DNA from: Chelativorans alearensis
Lineage (GTDB): Bacteria; Pseudomonadota; Alphaproteobacteria; Rhizobiales; Rhizobiaceae
Length of the DNA: 64,000 bases
Assembly (NCBI RefSeq): GCF_010993735.1
Contig: NZ_WQNI01000007.1
Span: 178,048-242,047 of the forward strand
Direction of reading: 5' to 3'
Shown here in pieces: positions 9,077 through 16,886 of this stretch (position 1 is its first letter; every line of letters starts with the position of its first letter). A program made the translations under genes and the position numbers. Under the pieces are notes generated by a model. That model saw nothing but the letters and a program-made list of their open reading frames with translations, ran no database searches and had not been told where the DNA came from.

Positions 9077-9413
9077 CGGTCTCTCACGGAATTACCCCAG
9101 CTCCTCCCAGGCAATTCTAGTCCCTCGGGTTCTTTCATACATACGTTTGGTCGTCAAGACTCCTGATCAATTGCCCAAGGGTCATTTCGATAACTTAGGT
9201 CGAGTCCGATCAGTCTCCGGAGGCCGCCCAACCATGAACGTGCGAGCGAAGTTAGACACTTCACGCTGATCGGCTGAGGGGCGGCCTTCGACGTCGATCC
9301 ACACCAATTATATTCTTACTTCGCATACCAACCCCTCAACTTGATTGGGGTCATTGCGGCACAGGGGGCATCGTCAGCGGTTGCGAGGGTAGCCGAGACC
9401 GCGGCAATGCCGC
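9077..9413. repeat. Direct repeat copy A (about 320-340 bp)
   Basis: From CGGTCTCTCA to GCGGCAATGCCG this stretch is nearly the same as 11049-11364, with small indels and scattered substitutions. Copy A contains the promoter and shared motif of the indolepyruvate oxidoreductase and the last codons of the GMC oxidoreductase. The GMC gene lies exactly between the two copies, the signature of a tandem gene duplication followed by loss of one gene. Confidence 0.85.
9133..9172 (-). promoter_or_regulatory. Shared 17-base operator/promoter motif, copy 1
   Basis: On the minus strand TTGACG (9157-9152) is followed two bases later by CAAACGTATGTATGAAA (9149-9133). The same 17 bases occur at 11104-11120, 14429-14445 and 38777-38793, always directed towards a catabolic gene. 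TTGACG may be the -35 element, with the operator in the spacer. This copy faces the indolepyruvate ferredoxin oxidoreductase gene. Confidence 0.7.
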
Positions 9414-11015
9414 CCGGCCAAGCACCATATCGGCGCCCTTTTCCGCGATCGCCAGCACCGCAGCGTGAATGTTGCCGCTTATGAGATCGGGCATCGCTGA
9501 GGCGTCGATGACGCGGAGACCGTCGACACCGCGCACGCGCAGTTCGCTGTCCAGCACCGCGCCGTCGTCCGCTCCCATGTGGCAGGTGCCGCAAGGATGC
9601 TGGACCGGCTGACAGGTGGCGCGGACATAGGCATCGACCTCCGCGTCGTCGTCGAAGTTGGGCCCGCGCTCTGCCGCGATATACGGGGCGAGTGGCGCCT
9701 GGCGCAGCACGTCGCGGACGAGCCGGACACCGCGCCGGATACCCTCGATATCTTTCTGGGTAGACAGGAAGTTTTGGCGCAGACGCACCAGTTTGCGCGG
9801 ATCGGCCGAGGCGAGTTCGATCCGACCGCGGCTTTCGGGATGGAGCAGCACGGCATTGGCGCCGATGCCGTCGATCCAGGGCGGTTTGATTCCGGGAAAC
9901 CAGAGGTGCGCGTCGTACGACGCGAACGCATAGAGAAACTGGATGTCGGGTACGTCGAACGACGGATCGGTTTTGATATGGGCGATGAGGCCGGCGGGGA
10001 AATCGGTCGCAGGCCCGGTACCAGTAAAATAGGCGCGGGCGATATTGAAAAGCATCTTGTCGGCGCGGGTGTTGCGAACGAAGGGGCCGGCCTGGGTGCG
10101 CTCGAAGACAACGCCCGCTGAAATGTGCTCCTGCAGATTCCGGCCGACGCTCGGCAGATCGGCAACGACCTTGATCCCGTGTTTTGCAAGTTCGTCAGCG
10201 GGCCCAATTCCCGACAGCATGAGAAGCTGCGGCGAGTTGAGAGCGCCTCCCGACAGGATCACCTCACGCCCTGCGCGCGCGGTCCGCTTTTGGCCGTCGA
10301 TCTCATAGGCGACGCCGACGGCGCGACCGTTTTCGATCACGATGCGGGTCACCAGCGCGCTTGTCTCAAGCCGCATGTTCGGCCGCGCGAGAGCGGGTCT
10401 GAGATATGCGTCAGCCGCGCTCCACCGCCGGCCATTCTTGATGGTCTGCTGCACCCGGCTGACGCCAACGTTCTGTTGCCCGTTATAGTCAGGGGTCCGC
10501 GGAATGCCGGCTGCGACGGAGGCGGCGAGCATCGGCTCCATCATTGGATCCTCGTAGGTCGAGACCCGCACGTCCATCGGCCCCTCGCCGCCGCGATAGT
10601 CGTCGGCGCCGCCCTCCCAGCTTTCGGTGCGCTTCATGTATGGCAGCAGATGTGCAAACGACCAGCCGTCGAGCCCGCCCGCCGCCCAGCGGTCGTAATC
10701 GCCTGGACTGCCTCGCACATAGCCCATGGCGTTGACGGACGAGCAGCCGCCGACGACGCGCGCGCGGATGCAAGGAATACGGCGATCGTCGACACCTGGT
10801 TCCGGTTCGGTGTCGTATCCCCAGTCGAGTTGGCGCTCGACAACGAACCTCGTAAACCAAATGAGCGGAACCTTGATCGTCGGGTCTTTGTCATGCCCGC
10901 CCGCCTCAATTACCAGGACGCGCTTGGAAGGATCTTCGCTCAACCGGTTGGCAAGCACGCAGCCCGACGACCCGGCGCCGATCACGATGTAGTCGAACTC
11001 ACGATCGTTTGGCAT
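9351..11015 (-). CDS. GMC-family FAD-dependent alcohol oxidoreductase
   Basis: A 554-residue cytoplasmic flavoprotein of choline-dehydrogenase type. FAD-binding GAGSSGCVLANRLSEDP lies at residues 13-29, the GMC signature RARVVGGCSSVNAMGYVRG near 85, the second signature SGGALNSPQLLMLSGIGP near 255, and the catalytic HPCGTCHMG near 490. In the C-terminal motif most relatives read GNTNAP; here it is GNIHAA, so the second active-site residue is His rather than Asn. Family members oxidise primary or aryl alcohols to aldehydes. The gene has its own copy of the shared motif (11104-11120) and is flanked by a direct repeat. Confidence 0.92.
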   Translation of the reverse strand: MPNDREFDYIVIGAGSSGCVLANRLSEDPSKRVLVIEAGGHDKDPTIKVPLIWFTRFVVERQLDWGYDTEPEPGVDDRRIPCIRARVVGGCSSVNAMGYVRGSPGDYDRWAAGGLDGWSFAHLLPYMKRTESWEGGADDYRGGEGPMDVRVSTYEDPMMEPMLAASVAAGIPRTPDYNGQQNVGVSRVQQTIKNGRRWSAADAYLRPALARPNMRLETSALVTRIVIENGRAVGVAYEIDGQKRTARAGREVILSGGALNSPQLLMLSGIGPADELAKHGIKVVADLPSVGRNLQEHISAGVVFERTQAGPFVRNTRADKMLFNIARAYFTGTGPATDFPAGLIAHIKTDPSFDVPDIQFLYAFASYDAHLWFPGIKPPWIDGIGANAVLLHPESRGRIELASADPRKLVRLRQNFLSTQKDIEGIRRGVRLVRDVLRQAPLAPYIAAERGPNFDDDAEVDAYVRATCQPVQHPCGTCHMGADDGAVLDSELRVRGVDGLRVIDASAMPDLISGNIHAAVLAIAEKGADMVLGRAALPRSRLPSQPLTMPPVPQ

Positions 11016-11103
11016 ATTTGGCCGATATCCCCCCGATGACTCCCGGTTCGGTCTCTCACCGAACTACCCCAGCTCCTCCCGGGTAATTCCAGTCCTACAG
11101 GAC

Positions 11104-11143
11104 TTTCATACATACGTTTGGTCGTCAAGACTCCTGATCAATT
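11104..11143 (-). promoter_or_regulatory. Shared 17-base operator/promoter motif, copy 2
   Basis: Minus-strand TTGACG (11128-11123) and CAAACGTATGTATGAAA (11120-11104), followed upstream by the same TTGATCAGGAGTC as copies 1 and 4. It faces the GMC oxidoreductase, about 90 bases upstream of its start. Confidence 0.7.
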
Positions 11144-11301
11144 CCAAGGGGATATTTCGACCAGTCGCTGGAGGCCGCCCAACCATGAACGTGCGAGTGA
11201 AGTCGGGCACTTGATGCTGATCGGGTGAGGGGCGGCCTTCGAGGTCGATCCACACCAATTACATTCTTACCTTCGCATACTGACCCCTCGACTTGATTGG
11301 A

Positions 11302-11364
11302 TCATTGCGGCACGGGGCGCATGGTCAGCGGTTGCGAGGATAGCCGAGACCGCGGCAATGCCGC
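11302..11364 (-). pseudogene. C-terminal remnant of a second GMC oxidoreductase
   Basis: About 20 codons ending in TGA (11304-11302) translate to a near-copy of the intact gene's tail (LPRSRLSSQPLTM then RPVPQ, against LPRSRLPSQPLTM then PPVPQ). Upstream of 11364 the similarity stops. The reading frame is preserved, so the loss of the rest was probably one deletion event. Confidence 0.7.
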
Positions 11365-11413
11365 TGACCTTTGCCGTCGCCCTCCTGGAACGCCGGCAAA
11401 TGCCCGCCCACTC

Positions 11414-12133
11414 TCAGAAGTGCTCCATCGGGCCTTTGCGGGCGTCCGTTCTATGAGGCGCCGGCGCGGTCATGCCGTGCACGAAAAACGCGACGAGTTC
11501 ATCAATTAAGTGAACAGGGTCATCCACGGCGCAAAGCCCGTCGGACAGACGCCACAAGCGCTGTGGGCCCTGAACGTCTGTCACCAGTTGTAGGAATCCG
11601 CCGATGACAATGTAGTAGCGCCAGCATATCTCTTCACGGGGTATGCCAGGAGCGGTACGAGCAAGCGCATCAATGAAACGCTTAGCCACATGATCGCTCT
11701 GCTCGGAGAGTTTGTCGTCGAGAAAGGGCCGCGAAACCGCATATGCCTGAAACATCAGGCGCGGCAGGTAGTTTGCGGGCTCTTGCTTCCCGATAGCACG
11801 CCGTGCGGCCGGCTCAATCAGCGCACGCAGAACGCTTTCCATATCGAGCGGATCATCTCCGGCTTGCGCCTCAAGCTGATCGAGAAGGGTGAGGCGCTCA
11901 CACTGCACGGGGCCGAGCAGCGACTCGTAGATCTCGCGAATCAGGTGTTCCTTGGAGCCGAAATAGTAGTTGACGGCGCCTAGGTTGACCTGCGCGGTGC
12001 CTGTAATGTCGCGCACTGATACGGCGTCAAGCCCACGCTCGGCGAACAAGCGAACGGCGACATTCAGAATATGGCTCCTGGAGTCCCGGTCGGCGCCCTT
12101 CTCAGCGCTCATCGCGTCTATTGATGTGGTCAT
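11414..12133 (-). CDS. TetR-family transcriptional regulator
   Basis: A 239-residue repressor-type protein. The N-terminal helix-turn-helix (SHILNVAVRLFAERGLDAVSVRDITGTAQVNLGAVNYYFGSKEHLI in two halves, residues 20-65) is canonical, followed by a helical ligand-binding domain similar to the TetR_C_33/CerR-like group. It sits between the GMC unit and the Rieske operon, and a frameshifted paralogue lies at 14105-14360. A degenerate version of the shared 17-base motif lies upstream at 12171-12186. It is the best candidate for the protein that binds the motif at all four catabolic promoters; this is inference from proximity. Confidence 0.92.
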   Translation of the reverse strand: MTTSIDAMSAEKGADRDSRSHILNVAVRLFAERGLDAVSVRDITGTAQVNLGAVNYYFGSKEHLIREIYESLLGPVQCERLTLLDQLEAQAGDDPLDMESVLRALIEPAARRAIGKQEPANYLPRLMFQAYAVSRPFLDDKLSEQSDHVAKRFIDALARTAPGIPREEICWRYYIVIGGFLQLVTDVQGPQRLWRLSDGLCAVDDPVHLIDELVAFFVHGMTAPAPHRTDARKGPMEHF

Positions 12134-12161
12134 CTGGTTCGTCTACCTGCTTCGGCCCGGC

Positions 12162-12186
12162 TTGACAAGAAAAACGAACGTATGAG
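12162..12186 (+). promoter_or_regulatory. Degenerate copy of shared motif beside tetR
   Basis: TTGACAAG then AAAAACGAACGTATGAG resembles the four perfect copies (TTGACAAGCAAACGTATGTATGAAA at 14421, split here for length) but differs in several bases. It lies 29 bases upstream of the TetR start, on the strand opposite to the gene, as expected for an autoregulatory operator. Confidence 0.4.
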
Positions 12187-12302
12187 CTTGTCGGATGGAA
12201 ATCTGTGTCTTCGTAGCAAGGAAGCTGCCGTGATGCAGGAGTTTCGAGATCCACCCGGTCACGCTTGGATGTGGCAGCCGATCGCCGCGTCGCTTCAAGG
12301 TG

Positions 12303-12431
12303 CGCGCGCCGATTTGCATCTATGCGGGCGTTCTGCCTTTCTCTGGCGTGTTTCTGGCGGCGCTGATCGTGTTGACCTTCATCCCTGCGGTTAAGCTCAT
12401 GAGTGCCAATCTGTCCATGCTCAATGACTGA
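12303..12431 (+). pseudogene. Possible C-terminal remnant of a TRAP large permease
   Basis: An open frame ending at TGA 12431 reads ICIYAGVLPF, then a hydrophobic helix (GVFLAALIVLTFIPAVKLM) and a short tail. I/FYRGVLPF followed by a membrane helix is how many DctM proteins end. No start or upstream family sequence is visible in frame. Another membrane protein family is possible. Confidence 0.35.
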
Positions 12432-12501
12432 ATGGCGACCGCCGTCAACGCCGTCCGGCCGCATGGATCCGGAGCGCCCGATTTGTTCAGCAGCCTGCTA
12501 G

Positions 12502-13989
12502 TCTTACTGTGTCACAAATGGTGTCGGCAGCATGGACATCGTGGCAGCGTTCGCGCCAGGGCGTGGGCGAGCCTAATCCTGATGGTGGCGATGGAGTTGG
12601 CGACGTGGCGTTCCGGGCGGAGCGGCGGCACCGCGGGGTCGATAATCTTCGGGTAGCGCAGGTGCCTTGAGGATCGGCGCGCCTGAGGCTGAGGGGGGAA
12701 TCAGACTCCGCTCGAAGACCAGGAACCCGTAAGCGGCGATCGACAGCGTGGCATGGTGATGGAAGCCGCGCCAACCTCGGCCCTCATAGTGGCCAAGGCC
12801 GATCTCCTGCTTGAGTTCCTGATAATCCCGTTCAATCCGCCATCGCAGCTTGGCCTGATCGACGAGCGTGGCGAGCCCGGTGTCTTCCGGCAAGGTCGAC
12901 AGCCAGTACTTGGTCGGCTCGACCTCGCCCTGCGGCCACTCGATCAGGAACCATTCCTCGGCTCGTGGTGCGGAGCGCCAGTAATCGCGATGGGCTGGCC
13001 GGACGCGGACTGCGGCAAAGCGCGAGGCGAGTGGGCCCCTGGTGCCCTCGCGCCAGGTGACGCGGCGCCAGGCGTTTTCGGGCAGCGCTTGCGCCAGTTC
13101 CTTGGCGGAAACCGGCGCGTGCCCGGGCTGGCGCCGGACGAGCGAAGGCGGGCGACCGCGTCCGCTCCACGGTTTGGGCGGCAGCGGTTGCGTATCCGGC
13201 GGCCACAAGCGGATCGAGGACTGGACACCGACGACATAGGTCAAGCCCATCTCCGTCAGCCCGGTGCGGAAGGCGGTGTCGTTGCCGTAACCGGCATCGG
13301 CCAGCACCACGCCCGGCGAGACGCCGGCGCCCAGCGTCGCCCGGATCTGAGTGAGCGAGATTTCGGGCTTGGTGCGGAAGATAACGTCCTCCGGCACGCC
13401 CGCCTTTTCCCGCCGGCCAGGGTCGTTCGCCCAGTCTTCCGGCAGATAGAGCTGATAGGCGACCGGCAGGCTCGCCTGTTCGGTGGCAACCGACAGAGAG
13501 ACCGCGACCTGGCAGTTGTCCTGTTTGCCGAGCTGGCCGCAATACTGCCGCGCCACACCGACCGAATGCTTCCCTTTCTTGGGAAAGCCGGTGTCGTCGA
13601 CGATCCAGGCGCGGATCGGCCCCTGACGCTCAAGCGCCGGCAGAACCTGCGCCCGCACGACGCCAAGCACGGCATCATCCGACCAATCGGCTTTCGCCAC
13701 GAAGTGATGCAGAGACTGGTGCGCTGCCTGAACACGCCCAGGCTCCACCCGCGCCGCCATCGGCTCCACGCTCTTGCGCTCGCCCGGCAAAAGCAGCCCG
13801 GTGCAATAGGCCTTAAGCGGCGCTACGCGGTCGGCATGACCCAAGGCCGAGGCGAGCGTCTCGACATAGGTCGCAAAACGCGATTCACTCGTTTCGATTC
13901 CGTCTTGGAGATCCATCGCTCCCTCCATTTTGAAGCTGGAATCTCCATTCTCGCAATCAATCGTTAACGAAGTTTATGACACAGTAAGA
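12502..13989 (-). mobile_element. IS701-family insertion sequence (about 1488 bp)
   Basis: The terminal inverted repeats are TCTTACTGTGTCACAAA (12502 inwards) and its complement ending at 13989 (TTTATGACACAGTAAGA); 16 of 17 positions match. Both ends are flanked by CTAG (12498-12501 and 13990-13993), fitting the 4-bp YTAR target duplication of IS701. One intact transposase gene lies inside, so the element may be active. Confidence 0.9.
12573..13916 (-). CDS. IS701-family DDE transposase
   Basis: A 447-residue transposase. The acidic triad is visible: WIVDDTGFPKKG (first Asp, near residue 110), VVLADAGYGND (second Asp, near 205) and RWRIERDYQELKQEIGL (Glu, near 365). FPKKGKHSVGVARQYCGQLG is characteristic of IS701/ISH-like enzymes. 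The start is at 13916 (MDLQDG), preceded by GGAGGGA; an ATG four codons earlier is less well placed. It uses nearly the whole element and shows no frameshift. Confidence 0.93.
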   Translation of the reverse strand: MDLQDGIETSESRFATYVETLASALGHADRVAPLKAYCTGLLLPGERKSVEPMAARVEPGRVQAAHQSLHHFVAKADWSDDAVLGVVRAQVLPALERQGPIRAWIVDDTGFPKKGKHSVGVARQYCGQLGKQDNCQVAVSLSVATEQASLPVAYQLYLPEDWANDPGRREKAGVPEDVIFRTKPEISLTQIRATLGAGVSPGVVLADAGYGNDTAFRTGLTEMGLTYVVGVQSSIRLWPPDTQPLPPKPWSGRGRPPSLVRRQPGHAPVSAKELAQALPENAWRRVTWREGTRGPLASRFAAVRVRPAHRDYWRSAPRAEEWFLIEWPQGEVEPTKYWLSTLPEDTGLATLVDQAKLRWRIERDYQELKQEIGLGHYEGRGWRGFHHHATLSIAAYGFLVFERSLIPPSASGAPILKAPALPEDYRPRGAAAPPGTPRRQLHRHHQD

Positions 13990-13992
13990 CTA

Positions 13993-14043
13993 GATCACGT
14001 TTATGATTTTGGATTGAATCAATCCAAAATCATAAACGTGATC
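13993..14043. repeat. 51-base perfect palindrome next to the IS701 element
   Basis: Two exact 25-base arms (GATCACGTTTATGATTTTGG and five more bases, then the complement) surround a single central A at 14018. Its first base is the last base of the IS target duplication. Similar GATCACGTTTATGATTTTGGATTG palindromes accompany RIME-like repeats in Rhizobiales, so it is probably a genomic repeat into which the IS inserted. Confidence 0.85.
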
Positions 14044-14058
14044 GCTCTCAACAGGTTG

Positions 14059-14107
14059 GAGCGGGATGCGGGCGGAAAACCGCTTCATACTTTTCCTCAT
14101 CCCGCTC
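14059..14107. repeat. RIME-like palindromic repeat
   Basis: Outer arms GAGCGGGATG / CATCCCGCTC (14059-14068, 14098-14107) enclose an inner GCGG-AAAA-CCGC hairpin (14072-14083). This is the structure of the rhizobial intergenic mosaic element. It directly follows the 51-base palindrome. Confidence 0.75.
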
Positions 14108-14360
14108 TAAGAGGACATTCTCCGGCTTGCACCCCGAGATGGTCCAGAAAGGCCAATCGCTTGCTTTTTGCAGCGGTCCCGGCAGGGTTTCGAAGGCCTC
14201 CCGGATGAGGTGTTCCTTCGATCCGAAATGATAGTTGATTGCGCCGAGGTTCACGTATGCCGCTCTTGTGGCGTCGCGCACCGCAATAGCATCGACGCCA
14301 TATTCCGCAAAACAGACGCATGGCGACATCGAGGATGTGACCTGAGATCCCGGACGCGTG
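14105..14360 (-). pseudogene. Frameshifted TetR regulator remnant
   Basis: Read in two or three frames the minus strand gives SHILDVAMRLF, then YGVDAIAVRDATRAAYVNLG, AINYHFGSKEHLIREAFETL, and in another frame RLAFLDHLGVQAGECPL. Each piece aligns with residues 20-95 of the TetR protein at 11414-12133. The frame is broken at least twice and the whole ligand-binding domain is gone, replaced by the RIME-like repeat. It sits divergently upstream of the Rieske operon, where a dedicated regulator would be expected. Confidence 0.75.
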
Positions 14361-14420
14361 TCTTTCGGCTCAACGGATCTCCGGCTTGCTGGTGGCTCTG
14401 CGTCGCTTCATGAACGAGAG

Positions 14421-14464
14421 TTGACAAGCAAACGTATGTATGAAATGTATTGAAACGATCGTTT
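14421..14464 (+). promoter_or_regulatory. Shared 17-base motif, copy 3, plus 12-base palindrome
   Basis: TTGACA (14421-14426) is followed by CAAACGTATGTATGAAA (14429-14445), and 7 bases on by the perfect palindrome AAACGATCGTTT (14453-14464). It faces the DLH-like/Rieske operon. The palindrome is unique to this copy. Confidence 0.7.
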
Positions 14465-14640
14465 GGCCTGATTGAGGAAGCAGTTCGACGATGGTTGCTA
14501 ACCTGCCCGTTCGATCGGGAGGAAGCGACTCTGTACACGGTGTTAAGTCGCCGATCAGTTCGAGTTGTTCGCCCGCGCCGAAGATGAGCGGGGACGTCTC
14601 GGATCTGGCCTGCGGTCACGCATCAAGTCGGGAGGAAATG

Positions 14641-15438
14641 ATGACTTACAGGCTGAGCCGCCGCATGGTGCTCGGCAGTGCGGTTGCGGCGAGCGCTGTG
14701 ACGGCATTGCCGATCGGAGCAGGTGCGGAGCAGGGCGGGATATCCCGCAAGGAGATCGAGGTCGAAGGCGAGGGCGGCAAGTTCGATGCTTATCTCGCCG
14801 CGCCTGAATCCGGCAGCGGACCAGGCGTAATCATGATTTCGACGATCTTCGGCGTTGATCAGGGCCTAAAATCCTATTGCGACGAACTCGCCGGACGAGG
14901 TTGTGTCGTGCTGGCGCAGAACTTCTTCTGGCGCGATCCGGAGGACAAGGGTGTGCTGCCCGTGCCGGCGGCCACGCCGCGTGCTATCGCCCGCGCAATG
15001 CGCATCGATTTCCAGAAGTCGATGGACGATCTCGGGCGGGGCGTTGCGGAGTTGAAGCGCCATCCCAGCTACAACGGCAAGATGGCCGTGCTCGGCTTCT
15101 GCTTCGGCGGCCCCTATGCATGGCGGGCTGCCTGTGATGGGCTTGGGGTCGATGCGGCGGTCTCGTTCCACGGCACCTTCGTTTCAAAGTCCATGCAGCC
15201 CGGCGACAAGCCGAGCTGCCCGGTCTCTTTCCACTACGGTGACGACGACGAGCTTGCGCCGCAGGAGGAACTGGCGGCGGTGGGGGAGGTGGCTCATGCG
15301 ACCGGCAGCGAATTCATCGTCTATCCGGGCGCCAAGCATGCCTTCATGGTCAAAGCCGACGCGGCACATTACGGCGCAGGCGCTGCAACCCAGGCCTGGG
15401 GCCGTACGCTGCAGATGATCGGTGCGCTGTACACCTGA
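14641..15438 (+). CDS. Dienelactone-hydrolase-family protein with export signal
   Basis: A 265-residue alpha/beta hydrolase of the DLH family. The nucleophile elbow LGFCFGG has Cys154, with acid HYGDDDELAP (Asp201-203) and YPGAKHAF (His233), the Cys-Asp-His set of dienelactone hydrolase. A Tat-like leader (LSRRMVLGSAVAASAVTA) suggests a periplasmic location, which is unusual for ring-cleavage pathway DLH. GGAGG at 14631-14635 selects the ATG at 14641 over the adjacent one at 14638. It is the first gene of the unit with the Rieske subunits; whether it acts on a dienelactone or another ester is open. Confidence 0.85.
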   Translation: MTYRLSRRMVLGSAVAASAVTALPIGAGAEQGGISRKEIEVEGEGGKFDAYLAAPESGSGPGVIMISTIFGVDQGLKSYCDELAGRGCVVLAQNFFWRDPEDKGVLPVPAATPRAIARAMRIDFQKSMDDLGRGVAELKRHPSYNGKMAVLGFCFGGPYAWRAACDGLGVDAAVSFHGTFVSKSMQPGDKPSCPVSFHYGDDDELAPQEELAAVGEVAHATGSEFIVYPGAKHAFMVKADAAHYGAGAATQAWGRTLQMIGALYT

Positions 15439-15526
15439 GCCGCGTCCAACAGACCAAGCAAGCGAATACGAAGAACAGTTCGAAGCGATTGTTCGAACGA
15501 TCATACATGCAAGGAGAATGCAAGCA

Positions 15527-16855
15527 ATGAGTGCCAGCCTCGCTACATCGGAACGGAACGACACTGCGGCCGAACTCGACGTCGGTCGGTTGGTGGAGCC
15601 AGAGCGCATTCACCGCCGGGTATTTACCGATCCCGACGTGTTCGAACTCGAGATGGACAGCATCTTCGGGCGGTCATGGATCTATGTCGGCCATGAGAGC
15701 CAGATCCCTCAGCCGGGTGACTATTTTACAACGCAGGTTGGCCGCCAGCCGGTCGTGATGACGCGCCACACGGATGGGCAGATTTACGTGCTGGAGAACC
15801 GGTGCCCGCACAAAGGTGCGCTCGTTTGTCCCGAACGCTCCGGCCATGCGAAGCGGTTCATGTGCATGTATCACGGCTGGCGATTTGACGGCGACGGTTC
15901 CTTGGTATCGGTGCCGGTTCACTCGGGCTACGACGGCACGAGTTTCGACCCGAAGGATCCGGGAAACGGCATGAAGCGCCTGCCGCGCGTCAAGAACCAC
16001 CGGGGCTTTGTGTTTGCCTCGCTGTCGGCGGACATCCCCGATTTCGACGCCTGGGCTGGCGAAGGTTTGCGCGGACTGGACAATATGATCGACCGCGCTC
16101 CCGACGGCAGCGTCGAGGTCGTCGGCGATTGCTACCGGACCGTGCAGAACAGCAACTGGAAAATTTTTGTCGATAATATGAGCGATGGGATGCACACGTC
16201 TTTTGTGCATCACCAGATGGCGCGGGCGGCACAACGTACGCTCGAGAAGTTCAAGGGCCAAGGCCGCCCCGGTGGTTTGGACGTGGCGGCGATGCTGGCC
16301 GGCGAGCCGGACCAAATGGCGAAGGTCGATCTTGTGGCCCATCCGAATGGGCACTTCGACATGGCGGCCTTCGCCCCGGAACTGAAAGGCCCCGAAGCGG
16401 ACCAATACAAAGCGGCGTTGATCGCCCGCCACGGGAAGGAGGGTGCCGAGGTCGTCCTTCAGCGAAACTACCACAACGTCCTGATGTTCCCAACGATCGT
16501 TATGCAGGCGTCGCTTCAACAAATGCGTGTCATTCGCCCCCTTTCAGTCGATAAGACGCTACTTGAAATTTGGGCGTTTCGCCTGAAGGGGGCCCCAGAA
16601 AGTTTCCTGCGCCGAGCTGTGACAGGTGCCAACCTTGCAAACTCTCCCTCGAATGTCGTCGCGGCTGATGATTTCGAGGCCTATTTCCGCGTCCATGCTG
16701 GTCTCAAAGGGCCGCAATCGGAATGGATCAGTTTGCACCGTGAGGCGAACCGGGACATTCCGGTCGGCACAAGCCTGAAGGGGCATAGCGGCAACTCGGA
16801 GGTCTGTATGCGCAATATGTACAAGGCGTGGCATGCGTACATGACGGCGCAATAG
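15527..16855 (+). CDS. Rieske non-heme iron ring-hydroxylating oxygenase, alpha subunit
   Basis: A 442-residue catalytic subunit. The Rieske [2Fe-2S] ligands are Cys93-Pro-His95 and Cys113-x2-His116 (NRCPHKGALV ... FMCMYHGW). The mononuclear iron site is DNMSDGMHTSFVH with His223 and His228, and Asp220 as the inter-subunit electron bridge. Such enzymes cis-dihydroxylate or monooxygenate aromatic rings. The start at 15527 has AAGGAG at a ten-base distance; the in-frame ATG at 15518 is too close to it. The beta subunit follows. No reductase gene is adjacent, so a ferredoxin/reductase elsewhere must supply electrons. Confidence 0.95.
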   Translation: MSASLATSERNDTAAELDVGRLVEPERIHRRVFTDPDVFELEMDSIFGRSWIYVGHESQIPQPGDYFTTQVGRQPVVMTRHTDGQIYVLENRCPHKGALVCPERSGHAKRFMCMYHGWRFDGDGSLVSVPVHSGYDGTSFDPKDPGNGMKRLPRVKNHRGFVFASLSADIPDFDAWAGEGLRGLDNMIDRAPDGSVEVVGDCYRTVQNSNWKIFVDNMSDGMHTSFVHHQMARAAQRTLEKFKGQGRPGGLDVAAMLAGEPDQMAKVDLVAHPNGHFDMAAFAPELKGPEADQYKAALIARHGKEGAEVVLQRNYHNVLMFPTIVMQASLQQMRVIRPLSVDKTLLEIWAFRLKGAPESFLRRAVTGANLANSPSNVVAADDFEAYFRVHAGLKGPQSEWISLHREANRDIPVGTSLKGHSGNSEVCMRNMYKAWHAYMTAQ

Positions 16856-16886
16856 CACCGCTAGCGATATTGGGAGTAACCAGAAT

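Larger units (their letters stand above)
11049..11364. repeat. Direct repeat copy B (about 316 bp)
   Basis: Counterpart of 9077-9413. It contains the promoter and shared motif of the intact GMC gene plus the 3' end of a second GMC gene of which nothing else survives. Confidence 0.85.

Noticed and set aside
12753..13967. 404-residue frame antisense to the IS701 transposase
   Set aside because: Antisense shadow of an intact transposase.
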